A stretch of DNA of 38,321 nucleotides from Clostridia bacterium (GTDB taxonomy: Bacteria > Bacillota > Clostridia > Oscillospirales > Acutalibacteraceae), in NCBI GenBank assembly GCA_017623615.1, contig JAGAOT010000002.1, forward strand, positions 1-38,321. Direction: 5' to 3'. Of this stretch, positions 7,448-15,753 are shown in pieces. The notes beneath the pieces were generated by a model. That model searched no databases and was not told the DNA's origin. It worked only from the letters and a program-made list of their open reading frames with translations. A program made the position numbers and the translations under genes. How positions within the stretch are numbered: position 1 is the first letter of the stretch; each line of letters opens with the position of its first letter.

Positions 7448-10183
7448 TCAGTTTTTCTCCAATCTTATGCAGGTTACCGAATACTGCGGCACGGTGTAGT
7501 TGAATTTATTGGAGAAACCGCTTGCGGTAAACTCTTCCATGATGCAGTCCTCTTTTGCGCCGAGAATGTTATCGTTTGCAAGGCTGTTACCCGCAACCTG
7601 ATTTATAAAGGCAGTGCTTTTAACGCTTGCACCGTTAAGGTCAACCGCAAAAACTCTGCTTGTTTCGGTGACATTGACTATCTTAATAATAACATCGCCG
7701 TTTTTGTCTGTGCTGACAACGTGATAAGCCTCTGCCTCGGCGTTGCTTGTCGTGTCATAGTCAATATAGAGCACATCGTCAATGTAGCACTTAACCTCGG
7801 TGCCCGAAACAACAACCTTGAGGTTATAGGTTTTGCCCGTTTCGATTACGCAGGGCTTTTCGGTGTCGAGTATTTTTGATTTTGCGCCGTTTTCAATCTG
7901 CTGAAGGCAGGAAACCGTGTTGCCCCAGCCGCCGATATTCCAGAACCAGCAGTTCTGCGAATCTTTAACGGCGAACGGAATAATGAAGCCCTCATCGCCG
8001 TCAAGCTTTGTTGCCTCAACGGTGTAGGTATAGTTGCTCCAATCGTCACAGCCGAAATAGGCAACCATGCCCGTTTCCGTATAGGGCATCCATGTGTTGG
8101 TTTGAACAAGCTTGCCGTTCTTTATTTCAAAATCGTTGCTGTCATAGATGTTTTCCCAATTCCACCAGAAGTTGAGCGGGAGCGAAAATTTATCCGAGCC
8201 GAGAGTTTTACCCGTTTCGTTTGAAACAATCTTAACGTTGTCAAACTCTGCGGCGGTGTACCATGTGCCGATGCCTATTCTGCCGCTCAAGGGCTTCTGC
8301 TCAACCTTTGCGCCGTCAAGCGTTGAAGAAAGCAGCTTCGAGCCCGCGTTATTTGAGAAGAGCTTCTGCACATAATAGCTGATTGAGCCCGTAACCTGAT
8401 GATTATTAAACCAAATAAGGTCGGGGGACCAATGGGTTGCGGTCAGATTACCGAAAAGCGGGGCGTACGCCGCCATGCGGACTATATCGCCGTTGCGCTC
8501 AAGGCCCGTCATATATGCCGCCTCTGCAAGCGCGGCCTTAAGTGTGTTGGACTTTGCGGCGTATTCGCCAAGGAAAACCTGAATGCCGCCGCCGTATGGT
8601 GTGTCGGTCATTTCGTCAACGGAGCGTCTGTAGTTCGCCTCGTCATAATAATCGGTGTTTTTCAAAAACCATTCGGGCTGATTATAATAATGCTGGTCGG
8701 TTGCGCCCGCAAAATCCTCCGCAATGTCGGAATTTCCGAGCTGCTCTTTTGCATATTTATATGATTTCAAATAGTTTTCGCCGTGGGTACCGTCCGATGC
8801 ACCGGCGGAATAGATAAGCTCTATTCCTTCATAAAGCTTTGGATTTTGCTTCTTTGCTTCGTTGAAAGAATCAAGGAATACCTGATATCGTTCAAAATAG
8901 ACCTCGCCCTCCTGCTCGTTGCCGATGCAGATATATTTAAGCTCAAACGCAGCGGGGTGACCGAGCGAAACGCGCACCTTGCCCCACGTTGTGCTTTCGT
9001 CACCGCGGCAGAATTCGATAAGGTCATGCATGTCCTGAACATACTGTTTGAACTCATCGGAGTTCATGTCAACGGGTCCTCTGCCCCTCATCTGGCAGTA
9101 AATTCCGCAGTTGATAACGGGGACGCCGATTGCGCCGATATCCTCGGCAAGCTGAAAATATTCATAAAAGCCCAGTCCGTAGCTCATAAAGCAGGGATAC
9201 GGGTCATCGGTTGCGGCAACATTTGTCCAAAGGTTAATTCCTTGCTTTCTTGCGGCAACATCGCCGTAGCCGCCGTTAAATTCAAGGGGCAAGCCGTCGG
9301 GACCCGTGCCGATTGAGTTTTTCCAGTTATATAAAGTTTCGTAGTCATATCCCTCGATTACACAGCCGCCGGGGAAGCGCAGAAACTTCGGCTCAAGCTC
9401 TTCGAGCATCTTGCCCAAATCCTTGCGCATGCCGTTTTCTCTGCCCTTGAATGTGTCATCGGGAAAAAGAGAAATCATATCAAACGCTGCGCTGCCGCTG
9501 TCGATAAGCACCTGAAGCGTGGTGTTTTCAAAATCGGTTTTTCCCGCCGACAGCTCAAGCTCGTATTTCTGCCAATCGGCTGTAAGAGCTTCAATTCTGC
9601 CTTCTGCCACCGTTTCGCCGCCGACAGCAAGGCGCACGGTAACACCGCCGCAGCCGTCAAGGTCTTTTGCGTAAACCGAAAAATTATATTTTGCGTTTTC
9701 TTCAATCGCCATTCCGTCAAGAAAACCGACATTTTCAATGCCTGCGGGCGCGTTTGAGGAATTTGAAAGCACAAGATAATTCGGGTTGTTTTCGTTGAGC
9801 GCATCCTCTGCGCCGGCTTCAACCCTTGCCGATGCACCGCCGACTGTGTTCCAGCCGTAAAGCGCATCGTTTGCGGCAAGCTCGGTGAATTCAAACGAGC
9901 GGTTAACTACCATTTCGGCATAAAGCCCGCCGTCCGCCGCAAAGTTGATATCCTCAAAGAAAACGCCGAAAAGCAGGTCGCTTATATCGTGAATTTCGTC
10001 CTCAACATCAACCGCCAGCGAATAATCAGCCGCCGCGCTGTCATAAGCAGTCACGCTGTTTGCGGCAGGTCTTTCAATTTCATCAGGCTCTTTTTCGGCA
10101 AAAATTCCGCCCGTTGCCGCCATGAAAGCGGAGGTCAGAACTGCTAAAATCTTTTTGAGCACCTGATATATTGCATATTTCAT
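7448..10183 (-). CDS. Exported GH51 alpha-L-arabinofuranosidase-type glycosidase
   Basis: This 911-residue enzyme removes arabinofuranosyl groups from plant polysaccharides or related glycans. It has a signal peptide (hydrophobic 11-28, likely cleavage near 29). The barrel begins at FGVFFEDINFAADGGLY and is interrupted by a CBM4/9-like insert (about 105-240). It continues with LRFPGG (268-273), the acid/base Glu423 in GNEQ, and the nucleophile Glu540 in FLGEYA. A LamG/DUF1080-like beta domain sits around 650-820 within the C-terminal region. It is longer than typical GH51 enzymes because of the two inserts. GGGGAG precedes the ATG. It is the third gene after a GH43 and an oxidoreductase (14-base gap), so it is probably cotranscribed with them. 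Confidence 0.85.
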   Translation of the reverse strand: MKYAIYQVLKKILAVLTSAFMAATGGIFAEKEPDEIERPAANSVTAYDSAAADYSLAVDVEDEIHDISDLLFGVFFEDINFAADGGLYAEMVVNRSFEFTELAANDALYGWNTVGGASARVEAGAEDALNENNPNYLVLSNSSNAPAGIENVGFLDGMAIEENAKYNFSVYAKDLDGCGGVTVRLAVGGETVAEGRIEALTADWQKYELELSAGKTDFENTTLQVLIDSGSAAFDMISLFPDDTFKGRENGMRKDLGKMLEELEPKFLRFPGGCVIEGYDYETLYNWKNSIGTGPDGLPLEFNGGYGDVAARKQGINLWTNVAATDDPYPCFMSYGLGFYEYFQLAEDIGAIGVPVINCGIYCQMRGRGPVDMNSDEFKQYVQDMHDLIEFCRGDESTTWGKVRVSLGHPAAFELKYICIGNEQEGEVYFERYQVFLDSFNEAKKQNPKLYEGIELIYSAGASDGTHGENYLKSYKYAKEQLGNSDIAEDFAGATDQHYYNQPEWFLKNTDYYDEANYRRSVDEMTDTPYGGGIQVFLGEYAAKSNTLKAALAEAAYMTGLERNGDIVRMAAYAPLFGNLTATHWSPDLIWFNNHQVTGSISYYVQKLFSNNAGSKLLSSTLDGAKVEQKPLSGRIGIGTWYTAAEFDNVKIVSNETGKTLGSDKFSLPLNFWWNWENIYDSNDFEIKNGKLVQTNTWMPYTETGMVAYFGCDDWSNYTYTVEATKLDGDEGFIIPFAVKDSQNCWFWNIGGWGNTVSCLQQIENGAKSKILDTEKPCVIETGKTYNLKVVVSGTEVKCYIDDVLYIDYDTTSNAEAEAYHVVSTDKNGDVIIKIVNVTETSRVFAVDLNGASVKSTAFINQVAGNSLANDNILGAKEDCIMEEFTASGFSNKFNYTVPQYSVTCIRLEKN

Positions 10184-10197
10184 ATTTTTCTCCCCGA

Positions 10198-11214
10198 TTA
10201 AAGCAGGTCATCAAAAAGCTTTATGTTGGATTTCTCAAGCTTAAGCTCTCCTGCCTGGATTTTTTTGATAACCTCAACAATCTTATCGTTGATGGGTGTG
10301 GGCACGCCGCACTTTCTGCCCCATTCGCAAACAACGCCGTTGATTGCATCAACCTCGCAGGGCTTGCCGTTGCGAATATCTTGGAGCATTGAAGGCTCGA
10401 TATCTCTGTGTTTTTTCATCGCAATGGGCACAAGAAGCTGTGCGATTGCGCGCTTGAATGCGCCTTTGTAATAGAAAAGCTTTGTGATATCCTTGCCCTG
10501 AACGGGTGCAAATTCCGCACCCGCCGCATGACCTACATCAATGCATTCCTTCATGCAGCGAACGGCAACCTTTTGAGCATCCTTGTTTTCGGAAACATCG
10601 CCGAAGCGGCCGCCGACAACGGTGCCGAGACCAGAGAATGTTGCGTTGATGAGAAGCTTTGACCATCTTGTGCCGAGAAGGTTTTCTTCAATGTGAACGG
10701 GGCACATTTTTTCAAGAAGATTTTTAACCGTTTCAACCTGCGCATCGGTAATGCCGTCCATTTTGCCCATGTGGTATGAAAGGCTGTCAGGCGCGCTGGT
10801 GAGAATGCATTCGCCCGGTGCGGCAAGGGTTGCGCCCCATTCAACCGCGCAGCCCATTGTGTGTTCTTTGCCGATTATCTCGGCGATGCCGGGCTCAGGA
10901 ATGCCGTTCTGAAGAGTTACGATAACGCCGTCATCGGCAAGAAAAGGCTTAAGAAATGTTACAACCTCGGGGTTGTGAAGCTGCTTCGTCATAAGGAAAA
11001 TAACGCTGTAAATTCCGCTCATTTCATCGGGAGTTATTGCCTTTACGGGCACAGTCATTTCAACCGTTCCCGTTATGTGAGCACCCTTTTCATTGAGAGC
11101 GGCAACGTGTGCCTTGTTTCTGTTGACAAGCTCAACGTCAACGCCGTTTTTGGTCATGTATGCACCCAAAACCGTGCCGAGCGAGCCTGCTCCGTAAATT
11201 GCTACCTTATTCAT
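10198..11214 (-). CDS. Ketopantoate reductase-like oxidoreductase (ApbA/PanE family)
   Basis: This 338-residue NAD(P)H-dependent reductase has an N-terminal Rossmann motif GAGSLGTVLGAY and NRNK, which suggests NADP preference. The middle segment has LQNG and the family's GCAVEWGA/N-like region. A helical C-terminal domain follows, with the conserved DIRNGKPCEVDAINGVV. PanE makes pantoate for CoA. However, this gene lies between two arabinan-type glycosidases with gaps of 17 and 14 bases, so it may reduce a sugar-derived 2-keto acid instead. The start is ATG 11214, seven bases after GGAGGG. An upstream TTG overlaps that site and is rejected. Confidence 0.75.
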   Translation of the reverse strand: MNKVAIYGAGSLGTVLGAYMTKNGVDVELVNRNKAHVAALNEKGAHITGTVEMTVPVKAITPDEMSGIYSVIFLMTKQLHNPEVVTFLKPFLADDGVIVTLQNGIPEPGIAEIIGKEHTMGCAVEWGATLAAPGECILTSAPDSLSYHMGKMDGITDAQVETVKNLLEKMCPVHIEENLLGTRWSKLLINATFSGLGTVVGGRFGDVSENKDAQKVAVRCMKECIDVGHAAGAEFAPVQGKDITKLFYYKGAFKRAIAQLLVPIAMKKHRDIEPSMLQDIRNGKPCEVDAINGVVCEWGRKCGVPTPINDKIVEVIKKIQAGELKLEKSNIKLFDDLL

Positions 11215-11231
11215 TGAATATCCCTCCAAAT

Positions 11232-12167
11232 TTATTCAGCAACGCCGTATGCTTTCACAAGGCGTTCATATTCTTCGTCCGTTATCGCAAGCACCGAGCC
11301 GTGGCGAGGTCTTACTCCGTCAAAGCTGTAGTCATTGGGGCTGACAGCCTTGAAATTCTCCATATCCGTTGTCATCTGCATAAAGAATCTGCCCGTGCCG
11401 TATTCATCCATTATCATAATCCATGAATCCGTGCCGGTCACCCGATACATCGAGCTGCCTTCAACCCCCTCTTTTGAGAGAGAAACAACAACGGGAGAAT
11501 CTTCATAAGGACCTGTCAAGGTTTTTGACTTTACATAAGCAATGGTCTGGTCCTCGTCATGCTTGAAATAAAGATAAAAATAACCGTTTTCTTCATTATA
11601 GGTGATGTCGCCGTCAATGGTCTGTATACCTTTGCGCTCATAGAGCAGACGGGGTTCGGTTATCGCTTTGAAATCGGCTGTGTAGGCATAATACATGGCT
11701 GCAACATCATTTTCAATCGTTGAGTTTGCCCAATAAACCATATATGCACCCGCCGATTTATCCCAAATTGCCTGCGGAGCCCAAGCGCGGGTTGTTGCTG
11801 CAAATTCGCCGCCGAAATCGCGCATATCAATAATCGTTTCGTCTGTCCAGTTAACAAGGTCGGCGGATTTCCACGTTACAAGAGCGTGGTTTGAGGTCCA
11901 GCCCTCCGAGCTTTTCATATCTGTGCCGATTATGTAAAAAAAGCCGTCCTGCCCTTTGAGAATATACGGGTCGCGCACGCACTTTTTGCCCTTAGTCTGA
12001 ATTATTATCGGCTCATTGTTGTTGAGCGGCTTGAAATTATAGCCGTCACGGCTGACAGCAAAATGAATCCTTTCCTCTTCGGGTGCATTGCCCACAAACT
12101 GACAGAAAAGATATTTGCCTGAAAGGCTTTTGACAACATCGGCATAACCGCCTGATGAATCCCGCAT
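11232..12167 (-). CDS. GH43-type glycoside hydrolase, cytoplasmic
   Basis: This 311-residue five-bladed propeller enzyme is probably an arabinosidase or xylosidase. A plausible catalytic triad is visible: Asp66 in RDPYI (base), Asp185 or Asp187 in TIDGDI (pKa tuner) and Glu236 in VEGSSM (acid). The family RHGSV segment lies near the C-terminus and TRAWAPQAIWD in the middle. There is no signal peptide, unlike the GH51 partner, so it may act on imported oligosaccharides. GGAGGTG precedes the ATG. It is the first gene of a three-gene operon. Confidence 0.78.
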   Translation of the reverse strand: MRDSSGGYADVVKSLSGKYLFCQFVGNAPEEERIHFAVSRDGYNFKPLNNNEPIIIQTKGKKCVRDPYILKGQDGFFYIIGTDMKSSEGWTSNHALVTWKSADLVNWTDETIIDMRDFGGEFAATTRAWAPQAIWDKSAGAYMVYWANSTIENDVAAMYYAYTADFKAITEPRLLYERKGIQTIDGDITYNEENGYFYLYFKHDEDQTIAYVKSKTLTGPYEDSPVVVSLSKEGVEGSSMYRVTGTDSWIMIMDEYGTGRFFMQMTTDMENFKAVSPNDYSFDGVRPRHGSVLAITDEEYERLVKAYGVAE

Positions 12168-12239
12168 TTTTTCACCTCCGCATCTCTATGGGAAATATTT
12201 TATCATTTATTATTTATTTTGTAAATATATAAAGAAAAA

Positions 12240-12266
12240 ACGAAGTGCCGAAGCACTCCGTTTTTT
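12240..12266. terminator. Bidirectional terminator with UUCG loop
   Basis: Stem 12240-12248 with 12253-12261 closes a loop that reads TTCG on the minus strand. A-runs on one side and T-runs on the other give a U tail in both directions. It ends the SOS-type gene at 12295 and separates it from the GH43 operon. Confidence 0.85.
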
Positions 12267-12294
12267 ATGCAATAAAATTTGAATGAAAGACAAA

Positions 12295-12561
12295 TTAAGC
12301 AACCTGATGTGAGCTGCCGCGAACAACAGTAAGCACGGGAGCCTCTTCATAAATATCTTCGGGGGCTCTTGCCTGAACTCTTGCACGCATTGCGGCCGCT
12401 TCTCTCTGCTTGCGAAGGCGGCGGTTGCGTCTGTGGATTTTAATTGCTCTTGCAAGCTTAACTTCAAAAGCAACAATCTTTTTTTCATTTATAAAGCCGA
12501 CAATCAGCAGCACTACTGCCGCAAATTCGAAAACTGTTTTGATAATCTCTGCAAAATTCAT
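12295..12561 (-). CDS. Small single-span membrane protein behind an SOS-type promoter
   Basis: This 88-residue protein begins MNFAEIIKTV and has one membrane span at about 8-24 (KTVFEFAAVVLLIVGFI). A strongly basic helix follows (about 35-65, with HRRNRRLRKQ and MRARVQAR), then an acidic patch and a short tail ending SSHQVA. I chose ATG 12561, eight bases after AAAGGAGG (12569-12576). A start further upstream would lie before the -10 box. The promoter has three LexA-like boxes, so it should be induced by DNA damage. Topology and control recall SOS cell-division inhibitors such as YneA and SidA, but no LysM domain or sequence match is visible. The small-residue C-terminus could be a proteolysis signal. 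Both ideas are inference. Confidence 0.75.
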   Translation of the reverse strand: MNFAEIIKTVFEFAAVVLLIVGFINEKKIVAFEVKLARAIKIHRRNRRLRKQREAAAMRARVQARAPEDIYEEAPVLTVVRGSSHQVA

Positions 12562-12585
12562 TTTATATCCTCCTTTGAACAGGCG

Positions 12586-12646
12586 AAACATTTGTTCTAT
12601 GTGTTTATTATAGCAGGTGAACATTCGTTTGTCAATACAAATGTTC
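12586..12646 (-). promoter_or_regulatory. Consensus promoter with three LexA-like boxes
   Basis: On the minus strand TTGACA (plus 12630-12635), 17 bases, TATAAT (plus 12607-12612): a perfect sigma-A promoter. Three GAAC-N4-GTNN boxes surround it: plus 12635-12646 at the upstream edge of the -35, plus 12619-12630 in the spacer, and plus 12586-12597 (AAACATTTGTTC) just after the start site. The array is that of a tightly repressed SOS gene. Confidence 0.8.
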
Positions 12647-12750
12647 GATATTTTTGAATTTTTTTACAAGTATTTTTGCATCGCCATTCTACCACAATAT
12701 ATGCTCAAAGTCAAGCATTCAACCACAATAAGTGCTGTTTTGAGTAAAAT

Positions 12751-12787
12751 CGCCGCCTTGTAAAAACATTCGCCGCTATAAAAACAT
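12751..12787 (+). repeat. Imperfect tandem repeat in a gene-free stretch (12647-12902)
   Basis: CGCCGC..TAAAAACAT occurs twice (12751-12769 and 12771-12787). Nearby, ACCACAATA is repeated at 12691 and 12722. The whole stretch 12647-12902 has no credible gene; two tiny ORFs of under 16 codons lack ribosome binding sites. It may be a decayed sequence or a recombination scar upstream of the SOS promoter. Confidence 0.35.
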
Positions 12788-12896
12788 ATGTCAGAACTTA
12801 ATAAATTATTCCGTGTTTGCCTTTGACTATAATATATCATGTTGCATGTCCCAAAAAACGGACTTTCACAGGAGAAAATAAAAAATCAAGCAAAAA

Positions 12897-12914
12897 ATGT
12901 TTGCGGTCTGCCGC
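12897..12914 (-). terminator. Short terminator after the HAD/peptidase operon
   Basis: GCGG-TCTG-CCGC (12903-12914) is followed on the minus strand by AAACATTTTTT. It lies eight bases beyond the HAD gene stop. Confidence 0.6.
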
Positions 12915-12921
12915 CTTGTGC

Positions 12922-13665
12922 TTATGCTTCCAGTTCTTTTTTAATTAATTCGGTTATGCCGGCTGTTTCATAATCCGCAATATCCTTGATGGACTGCACG
13001 GCATTTTCCATGGCGTAGGAGCGGAATTCGGCAATCATGTGAGTGTCGTTTATGTTGTCCCCAACCGTGATAAGGTCATCATATTTCGCACCGATAAGCT
13101 CAAGAAACTTATAAAGCCCTTTCGCCTTGTTCATGTCGGCTGAAACAATGTCAATGCATGTTCCGTTTTGCAGGGGGTTGAGCACTTCGCCGAATTTTTC
13201 GCGGACTGCCCCCGTAACTCTTTCAGCAGCTTCATAATCGGGCAGCGCGGTGTTTATTTGGTTGAAATATGGGATTTCGGGCATTGTTTCAAGTCTGTAC
13301 TCATCGTCGGGGCAGTCTTCATCGCTTCTGTTGATAACGCATTTGAACGCGGTTTGCACCGTCACCCACCTGCATCCGAGGCTGAAAAGAAACTCCGTAA
13401 GCGGTTTTGCCAAATCGCTGCTGCATCGTGACTCCGCCATAACTTCGCCGTTTTGGTTGATAATTACCGCGCCGTTGCAGGCGAGCAGAAAGTCATATTC
13501 AAAATTGTTTCTTTTCGGTATTTCCAAAAGGTCGGCTGCACCCCTGCCGCTGACAATTCCGAAAAGGTTACCCGCTTTCCGCCAGCGTTTTATTGCATTT
13601 CGCTTGGTGTCGTCAATGCCGCCGTGGTTGAGCGTGCCGTCGTAGTCACTTGCAATTATCTTCAT
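12922..13665 (-). CDS. HAD-superfamily Cof-type phosphatase
   Basis: This 247-residue cytoplasmic phosphatase of the IIB cap type dephosphorylates sugar phosphates or similar small molecules. Motif I is DYDGTL (Asp7 nucleophile, Asp9), motif II is the Ser in VSGR, and motif IV is GDNINDTHMI. Its ATG overlaps the stop of the upstream S51 peptidase by four bases, so the two are translationally coupled. The substrate cannot be told from sequence. Confidence 0.85.
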   Translation of the reverse strand: MKIIASDYDGTLNHGGIDDTKRNAIKRWRKAGNLFGIVSGRGAADLLEIPKRNNFEYDFLLACNGAVIINQNGEVMAESRCSSDLAKPLTEFLFSLGCRWVTVQTAFKCVINRSDEDCPDDEYRLETMPEIPYFNQINTALPDYEAAERVTGAVREKFGEVLNPLQNGTCIDIVSADMNKAKGLYKFLELIGAKYDDLITVGDNINDTHMIAEFRSYAMENAVQSIKDIADYETAGITELIKKELEA

Positions 13666-14345
13666 AATCTGTCACCCGAAAACAAGCTCTTTTCAAAGCT
13701 GTTTTTGCTGTCAAAATAATATACGTCGCCGCCGTCATTGCCTTGGATTGTGTAACACTTTTCACCGTCAAAAATAACAGCCGCGCCGTCATCGCAGGCA
13801 ATGCCCGAAAGGCTCTGTGTTTTAACTGCATCGGCGAATGACTGCCAATAGCCGCTTTCAAAGTGAGGGCAGTTGCAATAGTCGAGCAGACCGAGGCAGT
13901 CCACAAACATAAAATCGTGGTTTTCGCCGCAGTCATCATATCCTCTTGAAAACCAGCACATGGAGCCTGAGCTGTAGCCGCTGAGGATTATGCCCTTTTC
14001 GTATGCTTTTTTGAACACTTCATCCGCACCCGTGCGCTTCCATGTATCCATCAAAAATTTAAGGTTACCGCCGCCCGCATACACGATATCGCATGAGAGA
14101 ATTTTTTCTTCAATTTCGGCTTTTGAGAGCGATTCGTCGGTCAGCATGAGCGCGGAAACGCTGCAGCCCAGACCGATAAAAAGCCTGAAAATGTGCTCGT
14201 CGCCGTTAATATCGTCAAAGCCCGCTGTGGGCACAAACAAAACCGACGGGTTTTTCTTTTTTGCGAGCGAAACAATATGCTCGAAAATCGGCAAAACCTC
14301 GTTATCGCTGTATCTTCCTCCGCCTACGCCAACAACAATTCCCAT
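13662..14345 (-). CDS. Peptidase S51 (dipeptidase E / cyanophycinase-like)
   Basis: This 227-residue class I glutamine amidotransferase-like fold has a serine nucleophile in GYSSGSMCW (about residue 124). An N-terminal GGGRYSDNE and the YAGGGNLKFL loop, typical of S51 peptidases, are present. These enzymes cleave Asp-containing dipeptides or beta-aspartyl bonds. It is slightly shorter than cyanophycinase and has no signal peptide, so dipeptidase E-type activity inside the cell is likelier. AAGGA stands eight bases before the ATG. It is coupled to the HAD phosphatase; the pairing has no obvious pathway meaning. Confidence 0.8.
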   Translation of the reverse strand: MGIVVGVGGGRYSDNEVLPIFEHIVSLAKKKNPSVLFVPTAGFDDINGDEHIFRLFIGLGCSVSALMLTDESLSKAEIEEKILSCDIVYAGGGNLKFLMDTWKRTGADEVFKKAYEKGIILSGYSSGSMCWFSRGYDDCGENHDFMFVDCLGLLDYCNCPHFESGYWQSFADAVKTQSLSGIACDDGAAVIFDGEKCYTIQGNDGGDVYYFDSKNSFEKSLFSGDRL

Positions 14346-14394
14346 ATCATTATTCCTTTGCTTTTTTCTTTTATTTTATCATATTAAATACGCC

Positions 14395-14423
14395 TTGACA
14401 ATAAGTTAGTTTTGATTTACCAT
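14395..14423 (+). promoter_or_regulatory. Promoter giving a very short leader
   Basis: TTGACA (14395-14400), 17 bases, TACCAT (14418-14423). The expected start is about 14430, at GGTGATG, only ten bases before the chosen ATG. The same layout occurs at 33003-33048. Confidence 0.55.
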
Positions 14424-14439
14424 TGTATTGGTGATGAAA

Positions 14440-15303
14440 ATGTATAAACAAAAGCTTTGTCTTGCTTTAAATCCGTCTTATAAAATTCCGTATGATGAGC
14501 AAATCCGCCTTTTTAAGGAGGCGGGATTTGAGGGCTTTGCGATAGATTTGAGCGACAGAAGCGCAAATGCCGCAGAGCTTGCCGCAATCGGCAAGGAGGA
14601 AGACCTGATAATCTTATATCTGCATGCTCCGTTCAACAAATCCGATGATATGTGGGCAGAGGGTGAGCTTGGTGACGAGGCTCTTGCAGAATTGCTTGAC
14701 TGCCTTGAAACCTGCTCAAGGCTCGAAATCCCCGCAATGGTTGCCCACACCTTTATCGGCTTTGACAGCGATAATATTCCCACGCAAATCGGCGTTGAGC
14801 GTTACGGTGCGCTTGCGATAAGGGCGCAGGAGCTTGGCGTTACGCTTGCGCTTGAAAATACGGAGGGCGAGGAATATCTTGACGCGCTCATGAAAAACCT
14901 TGGGGATATTCCGAGCGTCGGCTTTTGTTGGGACACAGGGCACGAGCTTTGTTATAATTACGGCAAAGACCTTGTCGCACTTTACGGTGATAAGCTTGCG
15001 GTTACTCATATCAACGATAACCTCGGTATCCGCGATTTTGGCGGAAAGATAACATATATCGACGATTTGCACCTGCTTCCGTTTGACGGGATAACCGATT
15101 GGGCTTCGGTTGCAAAAAGGCTTGTGAATTGCGGGTTTGACAAACCTCTTTCTTTTGAACTGACAACCCGAAGCAAACCCGGCAGGCATGAAAACGATAG
15201 ATATGCGGAAATGCCGATTGAAAGCTTTGTTGCAGAGGCATATAACAGGGCATGCCGCGTTGCAAGCCTTGTAATCAAGGAAAGGGAGGCTCAATTAAAA
15301 TGA
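14440..15303 (+). CDS. Sugar phosphate isomerase/epimerase-like TIM barrel protein
   Basis: This 287-residue protein of the xylose-isomerase-like (AP endonuclease 2) fold has metal-binding segments visible in order: LYLHAPF, MVAHTFIG, LALENTEGEEY, FCWDTGHELCY, THINDN and a late SFELTTR. All the usual acidic and His ligands are present. It is likely an isomerase or epimerase acting on a sugar or inositol derivative. I chose ATG 14440 with GGTGAT as the ribosome binding sequence; ATG 14434 or TTG 14428 are possible. It overlaps the GtrA gene by four bases. Confidence 0.8.
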   Translation: MYKQKLCLALNPSYKIPYDEQIRLFKEAGFEGFAIDLSDRSANAAELAAIGKEEDLIILYLHAPFNKSDDMWAEGELGDEALAELLDCLETCSRLEIPAMVAHTFIGFDSDNIPTQIGVERYGALAIRAQELGVTLALENTEGEEYLDALMKNLGDIPSVGFCWDTGHELCYNYGKDLVALYGDKLAVTHINDNLGIRDFGGKITYIDDLHLLPFDGITDWASVAKRLVNCGFDKPLSFELTTRSKPGRHENDRYAEMPIESFVAEAYNRACRVASLVIKEREAQLK

Positions 15304-15716
15304 GCGAACAAAAATTGACCAAGAAGCAAAATATAATTCAGGTTATCAAATTTGCGCTTTTTTCTGCATCGGCGGGAATTATTCAGCTTGTTTCATTCAC
15401 TCTGCTGTTTGAGGCTGCGGTGCTCAACAACACCGTCAGCTACATAATTTCCCTTGCGCTGTCCGTGCTTTGGAATTTCACCTTCAACAGAAAGTTCACC
15501 TTTAAATCGGCTGCAAATGTGCCCGTTGCAATGCTTAAGGTTGCGCTTTTTTACTGCGTTTTTGCTCCGCTTTCAACCTGGTGGACACACGAACTCACCG
15601 AGCTCGGAATTAACGAATATCTTATTGAAGCGGGCACGATGCTTGTAAACCTTGTTACGGAATATCTCTATTGCCGTTTCGTGGTTTACAGAAATTCAAT
15701 GAACACAGCAAAATAA
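15300..15716 (+). CDS. GtrA-family membrane protein
   Basis: This 138-residue protein has four membrane spans and the GtrA signature: QVIKFALFSASAGIIQ in the first span and SVLWNFTFNRKFTFK after the second. Members help flip or transfer polyprenyl-linked sugars for wall or surface glycans. The ATG overlaps the preceding stop as ATGA and is preceded by GGGAGG. Pairing with a sugar isomerase-like gene fits a surface-sugar role, though no glycosyltransferase is adjacent. Confidence 0.85.
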   Translation: MSEQKLTKKQNIIQVIKFALFSASAGIIQLVSFTLLFEAAVLNNTVSYIISLALSVLWNFTFNRKFTFKSAANVPVAMLKVALFYCVFAPLSTWWTHELTELGINEYLIEAGTMLVNLVTEYLYCRFVVYRNSMNTAK

Positions 15717-15718
15717 AG

Positions 15719-15750
15719 AACAGCTCTGCGGATATTTTCGCAGAGCTGTT
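15719..15750. terminator. Bidirectional terminator between convergent genes
   Basis: A perfect twelve-pair stem (15719-15730 with 15739-15750) separates the gtrA-type gene from the convergent amidohydrolase. T-runs follow on the plus side and A-rich sequence precedes it. Confidence 0.85.
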
Positions 15751-15753
15751 TTG

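Noticed and set aside
12562-12624. Longer N-terminus of the SOS-type membrane protein
   Set aside because: It would begin upstream of the -10 box, so it could not be on the transcript from the promoter that carries the LexA boxes.
12691-12787. Short repeats as a CRISPR array
   Set aside because: There are only two copies each, imperfect and without spacer regularity or cas genes.
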